Assembly (NCBI GenBank): GCA_006227965.1
Contig: SBFL01000062.1
Coordinates: 1 to 6,378, forward strand
Origin: Bacteroidota bacterium
GTDB taxonomy: Bacteria; Bacteroidota; Bacteroidia; Flavobacteriales; Flavobacteriaceae
Direction of reading: 5' to 3'
DNA: 6,378 bases
Shown: positions 1 to 6,047 of the stretch, in pieces
Layout: every line of letters begins with the position of its first letter
How positions within the stretch are numbered: the first letter of the stretch is position 1
Program-made: the position numbers and the translations under genes
Notes under the pieces: model-generated
What the model was told of the DNA's origin: nothing
What the model saw: only the letters and a program-made list of their open reading frames with translations
Databases searched by the model: none

Positions 1-1
1 C

Positions 2-175
2 GACAGACGCATTATCTACGAAAACACAGAAGGGCGTTCTTTCTCCAATACCCTTCAGGACATCCTCTTCCATATCGTGAACCACAGCACCCACCACAGA
101 GGACAAATCACCATGGATTTTAGGAAGAATGGGATGGACCCCCCGCTTTTGGATTATATTTTATACAAACGCTAA
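2..175 (+). CDS. DinB/YfiT-like family protein, C-terminal fragment
   Basis: Only the last 57 codons are present; the gene begins outside the left edge and stops with TAA at 173-175. The readable peptide contains NHSTHHRGQI (residues 27-36 of the fragment). The paired histidines followed by RGQ are typical of the last helix of DinB/YfiT-like four-helix-bundle proteins, where a histidine completes a three-His metal site. The ending DPPLLDYILYKR also fits that family, whose C-termini often read 'D-Y-I-x-Y'. Members include thiol-dependent transferases and many damage-inducible proteins of unknown substrate, so no reaction can be assigned. The following transporter gene starts 12 bases after this stop, so the two may share a transcript, but nothing links their functions. 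Family placement is good; function is open. Confidence 0.8.
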   Translation, partial: DRRIIYENTEGRSFSNTLQDILFHIVNHSTHHRGQITMDFRKNGMDPPLLDYILYKR

Positions 176-187
176 ACCAAACAACCT

Positions 188-1417
188 ATGAAAAGTACTG
201 TCAAAATCCAGTTATCGCTGATGATGTTCCTAGAGTTTTTCATCTGGGGTGGCTGGTTTGTAACCATGGGGATCTACCTCCCCAATACACTTAAGTCCTC
301 CGGGGCGGAAATAGCCCTGGCGTATTCGACCCAGTCCTGGGGTGCTATCATCGCCCCCTTTATCATCGGGCTTATCGCTGACCGGTACTTTAATGCAGAG
401 CGCATCCTGGGAGTTTTACACCTGGCGGGAGCTTATTTAATGTATCAAATAGCAAATGCGGAGGAGTTCGCTGCTTTTTATCCTTACATCCTGGGCTATA
501 TGATCCTGTATATGCCCACTCTGGCACTTGTGAATTCGGTATCCTTCAACCAGATGGACAACCCGGCAAAGCAATTTTCCCTGGTCCGGGTCTTCGGGAC
601 CATCGGATGGATTGTTGCCGGCCTTGTAATCAGCTATGTGTTTCAGTGGGACTCCGAAGCAAACGTCGCACAGGGGATGTTGCGGAATACCTTTTTAATG
701 ACAGCTGTGGCTTCTGCCATCCTTGGGGTGTTCAGCTTTACCCTACCCAAAACGCCCCCCAATGCAGACAAGTCTGAGAAGGTTTCCATCTCCGATATCC
801 TGGGGCTGGAGGCTTTGAAATTACTAAAGGACCGGAACTTTCTGGTGTTTTTCATCGCTTCCATTCTTATCTGTATCCCGCTTGCCTTTTACTATCAGCA
901 TGCCGGACAGTTCCTGGGGGAAATTGGGGTGACCAATCCGGCGGGCAAAATGACCATTGGACAGGCATCTGAGGTTATCTTCATGCTCCTTTTGCCCTGG
1001 TTCTTTACCCGCTTTGGTTTTAAGAAGACCATTTTAATCGGGATGCTGGCCTGGATGGCCCGATACCTTCTCTTTACCTATGGGAATGCGGACGACCTGG
1101 TCTTTATGCTCCTGATAGGGATTGCCCTGCACGGGATCTGCTATGACTTCTTTTTCGTTTCCGGTCAGATCTATACGGACACCAAGGCAGGAGAAAAGTA
1201 CAAAAGCGCCGCCCAGGGGCTGATAACTCTGGCCACCTATGGCGTGGGCATGCTTATAGGGTTTTGGATTGCTGGTCAAATTACCGACTTTTATGCCTCG
1301 GGCGAAAACAGCCATGACTGGGGGAATATCTGGCTGGTCCCTGCCGTTTTTGCCCTGGGGGTTTCCGTTTTGTTCGCGCTGCTGTTCAGGAACGAAGCCA
1401 TCGAATACAAAAAGTAA
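188..1417 (+). CDS. NupG-type MFS transporter (nucleoside:H+ symporter family), likely sugar uptake
   Basis: This is an inner-membrane transporter of 409 residues with about twelve hydrophobic segments, roughly at 9-31, 46-64, 73-90, 97-118, 136-152, 167-186, 217-236, 258-274, 280-297, 302-325, 340-363 and 379-400. It follows the E. coli nucleoside permease NupG along its length: the FIWGGWFVTMGIYL start, YMPTLALVNSVSF (108-120), VRVFGTIGW (133-141), LGLEAL (205-210), SEVIF (261-265), YDFFFVSGQIY (319-329) and SAAQG (340-344). Length and topology are normal for the NHS family. The ATG lies 12 bases after the DinB stop, and the Gfo/Idh/MocA gene follows after 18 bases, suggesting an operon. 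In Bacteroidota, NupG-like proteins often sit among sugar-catabolic genes. From that context I infer import of a monosaccharide or keto-sugar rather than nucleosides; the substrate is not visible in the sequence. Confidence 0.9.
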   Translation: MKSTVKIQLSLMMFLEFFIWGGWFVTMGIYLPNTLKSSGAEIALAYSTQSWGAIIAPFIIGLIADRYFNAERILGVLHLAGAYLMYQIANAEEFAAFYPYILGYMILYMPTLALVNSVSFNQMDNPAKQFSLVRVFGTIGWIVAGLVISYVFQWDSEANVAQGMLRNTFLMTAVASAILGVFSFTLPKTPPNADKSEKVSISDILGLEALKLLKDRNFLVFFIASILICIPLAFYYQHAGQFLGEIGVTNPAGKMTIGQASEVIFMLLLPWFFTRFGFKKTILIGMLAWMARYLLFTYGNADDLVFMLLIGIALHGICYDFFFVSGQIYTDTKAGEKYKSAAQGLITLATYGVGMLIGFWIAGQITDFYASGENSHDWGNIWLVPAVFALGVSVLFALLFRNEAIEYKK

Positions 1418-1435
1418 CAATAAAGCAACTTCAGT

Positions 1436-2572
1436 ATGCCTAAGAAGATACGACTTGGGATCCTGGGCGGCGGAGGGGACTCCCTGATCGGGGTCCTGCA
1501 CAGGGTAGCCGCCCATATGTTTGACAGTTATGAAATCGTCGGGGCGGTTTTCAGTCCGGAACATGAGGAAAGCCTGGATTTTGCAAGGGCAATCGATATT
1601 CCCCTCAATCGGGTCTATAAGGACTTCGATACCCTGATAACGGAGGAGATGAAATTGCCGGAATCAGAGCGCATGCAGGTGTGCTCCGTACAGACCCCCA
1701 ATTTCCTGCATTTTCCCATGGCCAAAAAATTACTCGACAACGGCTTTCACGTGATTTGTGAAAAGCCGATGACGACCACCTATGAGGAGGCCCGGATCCT
1801 GCAGGAAGCCCACCGGAAGGCGGGGACCGTGTTTGCAGTGACCCATACCTATACGGGCTACCCGATGGTCCGTCAGATGCGGGAGATGATCAGGGCAGGG
1901 GAACTCGGGAAAATCCACAAAGTGGATGCCAGGTACTACCAGGGCTGGATCAATCCTATTATCCATGACAGGTCAAAGCGTTCGACCGTTTGGCGGCTCG
2001 ACCCGGAAAAGGCCGGAATCAGTTCCTGTATGGGCGATATCGGCGTACACGCATTTAACATGATCGAATTTACCACAGGCCTTCAGATCAAATCCCTGCT
2101 CTGCGATTTCAATTACCTCTACGATGACAACCAGATGGATGTGGACGGGACGGTCCTGATCCGCATGGACAACCATGTAAAAGGGGTAATCCGGGCGAGC
2201 CAGGTGGCTACAGGGGAGGAAAACGGCCTTGCCATCTGTATCTATGGCGAAAAAGGAGGACTCCGGTGGGAGCAGGAACGGCCCAATTTCCTGTATCGCC
2301 TTAGCGATACGCAGTCCCTTCAGGTATACAGGCCCGGACATCAATACAATTCAGAACTCGCCCTGGATGGGACCAAGCTGCCTCCCGGTCACCCGGAAGG
2401 GATTTTTGATGCCATGGGGAACATATACAGGGGAGTTGCCCGGGCCATCCGGGGTGAAGCATATAACAGCGGGGAATTCCCAACTATGACAGACGGAGTG
2501 CGCGGGCTTAACTTTATTGAAGCCACCGTGGCCTCCCACAAGGGGGGCAATGTCTGGGTAGACCTGGATTAG
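1436..2572 (+). CDS. Gfo/Idh/MocA family NAD(P)-dependent oxidoreductase
   Basis: This 378-residue cytoplasmic dehydrogenase has no signal peptide. The N-terminal Rossmann domain opens with IRLGILGGGGDS (5-16), a glycine-rich dinucleotide-binding loop. The family hallmark EKP is at 109-111, with K110 the expected catalytic/cofactor lysine. The C-terminal domain carries MGDIGVHAFNMIE (199-211), matching the D-x-G-x-H motif, with D201 and H205 as the likely active-site pair. Length is usual for the family. Members oxidise or reduce ring hydroxyls of sugars and inositols. Several work on C3 in 3-keto-glycoside pathways, such as levoglucosan dehydrogenase or the first enzyme of C-glycoside cleavage. 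With a TIM-barrel partner and DUF1080 genes nearby, 3-keto-sugar formation or reduction is the best inference, but substrate and direction are unknown. The gene ends 21 bases before a strong terminator hairpin. Confidence 0.93.
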   Translation: MPKKIRLGILGGGGDSLIGVLHRVAAHMFDSYEIVGAVFSPEHEESLDFARAIDIPLNRVYKDFDTLITEEMKLPESERMQVCSVQTPNFLHFPMAKKLLDNGFHVICEKPMTTTYEEARILQEAHRKAGTVFAVTHTYTGYPMVRQMREMIRAGELGKIHKVDARYYQGWINPIIHDRSKRSTVWRLDPEKAGISSCMGDIGVHAFNMIEFTTGLQIKSLLCDFNYLYDDNQMDVDGTVLIRMDNHVKGVIRASQVATGEENGLAICIYGEKGGLRWEQERPNFLYRLSDTQSLQVYRPGHQYNSELALDGTKLPPGHPEGIFDAMGNIYRGVARAIRGEAYNSGEFPTMTDGVRGLNFIEATVASHKGGNVWVDLD

Positions 2573-2593
2573 CCATTCCCGGCCCGGAAAGTG

Positions 2594-2620
2594 AAAGCCC
2601 GGTAGGGAGCCGGGCTTTTT
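2594..2620 (+). terminator. Intrinsic terminator after the Gfo/Idh/MocA gene
   Basis: A perfect 9-bp stem pairs AAAGCCCGG (2594-2602) with CCGGGCTTT (2610-2618) around a 7-base loop and runs directly into TTTTT (2616-2620). It lies between two convergent genes, the oxidoreductase stop at 2572 and the ASCH stop at 2623. On the + strand it is a classic rho-independent terminator. Read on the - strand, the stem is followed only by TTTCAC, so it would be a weaker terminator for the ASCH gene. It separates the transporter-dehydrogenase transcript from the downstream cluster. Confidence 0.9.
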
Positions 2621-2622
2621 AT

Positions 2623-3090
2623 TTATCTTTTTTCGAATATCTTTTCAAATACCTCGCAAACCACTATCATGCTTTCCAGGGGCTTTCGTTCAAAAGGCGC
2701 CAGCTCCCTGGTATAATATTCCCAGTGTGATTTTTTCCAGTATTCCAGGGAGCGATCTCCCTCCCCTTCCATCTGGGCATAGGAGGGAGTAATGGCAAAG
2801 AAAGGTTTCAGGGTCACCTTAACGGTGCGTATGATGCAATGGGCAGTGCCCGACCAATCGGTTACAATGGTCAGATCGCCAATTTTGGGCAGTGGTTCGT
2901 TCCTCAGTTGAAGCCCGAGCAGGGAATGAGAAGTGGCCCGCTTCTGTCCCTTCAGGATAAGTTTCAGGCAGGTATTGGCGATTTCCTCTGAGTCGCCAAA
3001 ATATTCAATTCGGGGGTCTTCGGCAAAGGCGTACTCAAGGTGCTGGTCCAGGAAATCTCCCCAGAGGGCTTTGGCAGATTTATTCTTCAT
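2623..3090 (-). CDS. ASCH domain-containing protein
   Basis: This is a soluble protein of 155 residues with no signal or membrane segment. It matches the ASCH fold (PF04266, related to the PUA RNA-binding fold): a GQKRAT segment (48-53, the G-x-K-x-A-T motif that begins the domain), KIGDL (69-73), and the strongly conserved EGEGDRSLEYWKKSHWEYY (108-126). ASCH proteins are thought to bind RNA or nucleotides. E. coli YqfB, a shorter relative, is an N4-acetylcytidine amidohydrolase using a Lys-x-x-Thr pair and a Glu. K50 and T53 have the same spacing here, and E108 or E110 could play the Glu, but this longer subfamily has not necessarily the same activity. The gene is convergent with the dehydrogenase and divergent from the TIM-barrel gene, so it is its own transcription unit. 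Nothing ties it to sugar metabolism. Confidence 0.88.
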   Translation of the reverse strand: MKNKSAKALWGDFLDQHLEYAFAEDPRIEYFGDSEEIANTCLKLILKGQKRATSHSLLGLQLRNEPLPKIGDLTIVTDWSGTAHCIIRTVKVTLKPFFAITPSYAQMEGEGDRSLEYWKKSHWEYYTRELAPFERKPLESMIVVCEVFEKIFEKR

Positions 3091-3246
3091 AGGGTGGTTA
3101 TGAGATTATGAAAATACGCCATTTTTGAATTGTTTAGCCCTGGGATTCGTGACCAGGCCACCGGGGATGCCCGTGCCGGCCAAAGTGGTATCGAATATTT
3201 CATAAGACTACAAAAGCCCCGGGTTCATTTATTCTCGGGTATTTTC

Positions 3247-3254
3247 TATATTTA
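3247..3254 (+). promoter_or_regulatory. Candidate -7 promoter element for the TIM-barrel/DUF1080 operon
   Basis: The 272-base gap between the divergent ASCH and TIM-barrel genes must hold the promoter of the second operon. TATATTTA at this site matches the Bacteroidota -7 consensus TAnnTTTG except for the last base. A matching -33 TTTG at the usual 19-21 base spacing is not clear; TTCA at 3224-3227 is the best available. Use of this site would give an untranslated leader of roughly 100 bases. A second near match, CATTTTTG at 3120-3127, is an alternative. The rest of the gap shows no convincing gene. Confidence 0.25.
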
Positions 3255-3362
3255 TGCCGCCTGCACCAGACGCCTGTCTCCTGTTCGGACCACCCATAAA
3301 TATAGGGTATTATTCCCAAATCAGACCGGTGAGAATGTAGCGAACAAACCTCAGACCCATCT

Positions 3363-4415
3363 ATGAAAACAATCAAAGGACCTGCCGTTTTCCTGGCACA
3401 ATTTGTAGACGACAAACCTCCTTTCAATTCTCTGGACGGCATGTGCCAGTGGGCCGCCAGCCTGGGCTATAAGGGGATTCAGATCCCCACCTGGGAGCAT
3501 TTCCTGATCGACCTGGACAGGGCGGCTGAAAGTCAGGACTACTGCGATGAGCTCAGGGGGAAGATCAATTCCTATGGCCTTGAGATCACCGAGCTTTCCA
3601 CTCACCTTCAGGGGCAACTCGTCGCCGTACATCCGGCCTACGACCTGATGTTTGATAATTTTGCCCCGGACGTGGTAAAGAACAACCCCAAAGCCCGGAC
3701 CGAGTGGGCTGTGGATGTGGTCAAGAAGGCGGCCACAGCCAGCCGTCGTCTCGGGCTCAAATCACACGCTACCTTTTCCGGGGCCCTCCTCTGGCATACA
3801 TTTCACCCATGGCCTCAGCGGCCTGCAGGCCTTGTGGAAATGGGGTTTCAGGAACTTGCCAGGCGCTGGAAGCCCATCCTGGAGCATTACGACGAGGAAG
3901 GGGTGGATGTGTGCTATGAGATCCATCCGGGAGAAGACCTGCATGACGGGGACACCTTTGAGCGTTTCCTGGAGGCAACCGGGAACCATCCTAGGGTAAA
4001 TATCCTGTATGATCCAAGCCATTTTGTATTGCAGCAACTGGATTACATTGAATACATAGACCACTACCACGAATTCATCCGCGCCTTTCACGTTAAGGAT
4101 TCTGAATTCAACCCCACGGGTAAAAAAGGGGCTTTCGGCGGGTATAACGACTGGGGCGACCGGGCCGGACGCTACCGTTCCCTGGGAGATGGCCAGATTG
4201 ATTTTAAGACCATTTTCTCAAAACTCACACAGTACGGATGCGATGTATGGGCGGTCATGGAATGGGAGTGCTGCATCAAGTCGCCGGAACAGGGGGCCCG
4301 GGAGGGAGCCATATTCATACAGGATCATATTATTGAAGCTACCCAGAAAACTTTTGACGACTTCGCAGGGGGGGACGCGGATTCGGAAATGCTAAAAGGA
4401 ATATTAGGAATCTAA
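3363..4415 (+). CDS. TIM-barrel sugar phosphate isomerase/epimerase-like protein (xylose isomerase-like, PF01261)
   Basis: This 350-residue cytoplasmic protein has no signal peptide. The AP-endonuclease-2/xylose-isomerase-like barrel spans nearly the whole chain. Its likely divalent-metal ligands are at the expected strand ends: E186 in CYEIHPGE, D217 with H220 in YDPSHF, H243 in AFHVKD, and E300 or E302 in VMEWEC. The early ITELSTHLQGQLVAVHPAYD stretch (75-94) and the closing FDDFAGG are conserved in this subfamily as I know it. The family includes epimerases, isomerases and, in levoglucosan and C-glycoside pathways, enzymes that cleave or hydrate 3-keto-glycosides. Which of these it does is not decidable here. 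Its usual companion is a Gfo/Idh/MocA dehydrogenase, present just upstream but on another transcript. The DUF1080 gene starts 12 bases after this stop, indicating an operon. The G7 run at 4368-4374 keeps the expected frame. Confidence 0.9.
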   Translation: MKTIKGPAVFLAQFVDDKPPFNSLDGMCQWAASLGYKGIQIPTWEHFLIDLDRAAESQDYCDELRGKINSYGLEITELSTHLQGQLVAVHPAYDLMFDNFAPDVVKNNPKARTEWAVDVVKKAATASRRLGLKSHATFSGALLWHTFHPWPQRPAGLVEMGFQELARRWKPILEHYDEEGVDVCYEIHPGEDLHDGDTFERFLEATGNHPRVNILYDPSHFVLQQLDYIEYIDHYHEFIRAFHVKDSEFNPTGKKGAFGGYNDWGDRAGRYRSLGDGQIDFKTIFSKLTQYGCDVWAVMEWECCIKSPEQGAREGAIFIQDHIIEATQKTFDDFAGGDADSEMLKGILGI

Positions 4416-4427
4416 ATTTACTATACG

Positions 4428-5192
4428 ATGAAAAAAACAATAACCCTCGTTGTTCTTGCCCTTTTCTTTGTGGCGTGCAAGGAAGACAATAAAGATAAAA
4501 CCGCGACCGCTGACTCTGGTATCTTGGAGAAGGAAGAAAACACTCAAAACCCTAACGATGAATGGATTGTCCTATTTGACGGCACCTCATTTGACAGCTG
4601 GGAGGTATATCCTGATAAGGAGATCACAGAGGACTGGGTCATAGAAGACGGGGCCATGGTCTTAAGGACAGAGGGTTACAGAAAAGACGGGGAGCGGTTT
4701 AATCTCGTGACCAAGAGGACATTCAACAGTTTTGTCCTCTCTCTTGAATGGCGTGTATCCGAAGGAGCCAACAGCGGGGTCATGTGGGGAGTGAAAAGTG
4801 ACCCAAAGCACCTTGAACCCTATGCCACAGGCCCTGAGATTCAGGTCCTGGATAATATTAACCACCCGGATGCTAAAAACGGGATTAACCATCAGGCAGG
4901 GTCGCTGTATGATATGGTGGCCCCCACGAAAGATGTAACGAAACCCATTGGTCAGTGGAATAGCTACCTGGTAACGATAGATCAAAAGAATAACCAGGGC
5001 AGCGTGGTGCTCAATGGTGAAAAGATCGTGGAATTCCCGGTGAACGGACCAGAATGGGATAAAATGGTGGCCGATTCGAAGTTTGCGGATTGGCCTGATT
5101 TCGGTAAATACAGGACAGGAAAAATTGCACTGCAGGATCATGGAGAAGCCATTCCCATTGCCTACAGGAATATTAAAATTAAAGAACTTTAG
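4428..5192 (+). CDS. DUF1080 (3-keto-disaccharide hydrolase family) lipoprotein, copy 1
   Basis: This is an exported lipoprotein of 254 residues. The signal is MKK plus a hydrophobic core ending FFVAC, with C17 the lipidated cysteine. The next residues, K-E-D, resemble the Lys-(Asp/Glu)2 lipoprotein export signal described in Bacteroidota, so it may be surface exposed. A low-complexity linker (about 18-43) leads to the DUF1080 (PF06439) domain from W46 to the end. Motifs are VLFDGTSFDSWEV (48-60), LEWRV (106-110), NSGV (115-118), PEIQVLDN (136-143), HQAGSLYD (155-162), LQDHG (235-239) and YRNI (246-249). The domain is a concanavalin-like beta sandwich; characterised relatives cleave 3-keto-glycosides. 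It lies between the TIM-barrel gene (12-base gap) and a paralogue whose proposed start is one base past this stop. The domain is certain; catalysis and substrate are inferred. Confidence 0.92.
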   Translation: MKKTITLVVLALFFVACKEDNKDKTATADSGILEKEENTQNPNDEWIVLFDGTSFDSWEVYPDKEITEDWVIEDGAMVLRTEGYRKDGERFNLVTKRTFNSFVLSLEWRVSEGANSGVMWGVKSDPKHLEPYATGPEIQVLDNINHPDAKNGINHQAGSLYDMVAPTKDVTKPIGQWNSYLVTIDQKNNQGSVVLNGEKIVEFPVNGPEWDKMVADSKFADWPDFGKYRTGKIALQDHGEAIPIAYRNIKIKEL

Positions 5193-5193
5193 T

Positions 5194-6006
5194 TTGAAAC
5201 GTAATTTACTGATTACAGGCCTTGCCTTACTAATTTCGTGCGGGGAAAAACATTCACAAGGGCATGAAGCAGCTGGGGATATTGAATCTGAGGCAATCAT
5301 CCACACGGAATATCTTGGGGATGAACCTACCACCGTCGAGGAAACCCGGCAGTATGAACCGGTCCCGCCAAGGGTGATGCCCTACGGACAAAATGGCGCA
5401 CCCAGTGACGCCATTGTCGTTTTTGACGGCAGCGGTTTTGAAGAGTGGATCACCACCCGGGACAGTTCAGAGGTAGTCTGGCACCTGAATGATGACGGGA
5501 GCATGACCGTAAAGGACAAAGCGGGTGACATACAGACCAAACGAAATTTCGGCGACATCCAGCTGCATATTGAATGGCGATCGCCTGCTGAGATCCGGGG
5601 GGAAGGTCAGAGCCGGGGCAACAGCGGGGTATTCCTCAATAACCTTTATGAGGTACAGGTACTGGACAACAACGACAATGAAACCTATGTAAACGGGCAG
5701 GTTGCTTCCATCTACAAACAGCATATCCCTTTGGCCATGGCTTCCGTTCCAAGCGGGGAATGGAACACCTATGACATTATTTACCATGCCCCGGAATTCA
5801 ATGAAAAAGGGGAGAAAATCAAATCAGGCACCATGACGGTGCTGCACAACGGGATTCTGGTTCAGGATCATGAGGAGATCAAAGGAACTACTCCAGATGT
5901 CGGCTGGCCGAAAAATCCGCCACATGGCAGGGGTCCGCTTCGGCTTCAGGACCACGGTGACAACAGCCGGGTGAGCTACCGGAATATCTGGATAAGGGAG
6001 TTGTAG
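5194..6006 (+). CDS. DUF1080 (3-keto-disaccharide hydrolase family) lipoprotein, copy 2, TTG start
   Basis: This is an exported lipoprotein of 270 residues if started at the TTG at 5194-5196. From there the protein reads as a textbook type II signal: KRN, a hydrophobic core, and the lipobox LISC with C16 lipidated. In-frame ATGs at 5083 and 5140 would put 37 or 18 extra residues before the signal and overlap the previous gene, so I reject them. After C16 comes GEKHSQ, lacking the Lys-acidic pattern of copy 1. A linker (17-70) precedes the DUF1080 domain: IVVFDGSGFEEW (74-85), IEWRS (126-130), NSGVF (143-147), YEVQVLDN (152-159), ASIY (171-174), LQDHG (251-255), YRNIWIREL (262-270). Compared with copy 1 it has extra residues before NSGV and lacks the loop between NSGV and the VQVLD strand. 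It probably shares the operon and acts on a related or differently linked keto-glycoside. Confidence 0.9.
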   Translation: MKRNLLITGLALLISCGEKHSQGHEAAGDIESEAIIHTEYLGDEPTTVEETRQYEPVPPRVMPYGQNGAPSDAIVVFDGSGFEEWITTRDSSEVVWHLNDDGSMTVKDKAGDIQTKRNFGDIQLHIEWRSPAEIRGEGQSRGNSGVFLNNLYEVQVLDNNDNETYVNGQVASIYKQHIPLAMASVPSGEWNTYDIIYHAPEFNEKGEKIKSGTMTVLHNGILVQDHEEIKGTTPDVGWPKNPPHGRGPLRLQDHGDNSRVSYRNIWIREL

Positions 6007-6015
6007 TATTTTAAA

Positions 6016-6047
6016 CCTGTTTGAACCTCCCGAGAATGATAAACAGG
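6016..6047 (+). repeat. Inverted repeat around the start of the short ORF
   Basis: CCTGTTT (6016-6022) and AAACAGG (6041-6047) are perfect complements separated by 18 bases. The hairpin would enclose the ATG at 6036-6038 in its loop. No T-run follows directly, so it is not a standard terminator. It could be an mRNA structure affecting translation or end formation after the DUF1080 gene, or chance. Confidence 0.35.

Noticed and set aside
1034..1564. Open frame of 176 codons on the - strand across the transporter/dehydrogenase junction
   Set aside because: It spans the ends of two certain + strand genes and has no family features.
3156..3181. GC-rich imperfect hairpin in the divergent intergenic region
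   Set aside because: The stem is interrupted by unpaired bases and not followed by a T-run; no riboswitch or RNA family could be recognised.
3130..3366. Open frame of 78 codons on the + strand upstream of the TIM-barrel gene, overlapping its ATG
   Set aside because: It needs a TTG start, has no protein-like features, and covers the region where the promoter and leader should lie. The ATGA overlap alone is not enough.
4368..4374. Run of seven G in the TIM-barrel gene as a possible slippage or phase-variation site
   Set aside because: It is near the 3' end, the conserved C-terminal FAGG segment is in frame, and a slip would alter only the last few residues.
5083..5193. ATG starts at 5083 and 5140 for the second DUF1080 protein
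   Set aside because: They overlap the preceding gene and place 37 or 18 residues before an otherwise ideal lipoprotein signal beginning at the TTG at 5194.
4662..5333. Long open frame of 223 codons on the - strand across the first DUF1080 gene
   Set aside because: It lies antisense to a clear domain-bearing gene, shows no recognisable motif and has an unlikely composition; it is a shadow of the + strand coding sequence.
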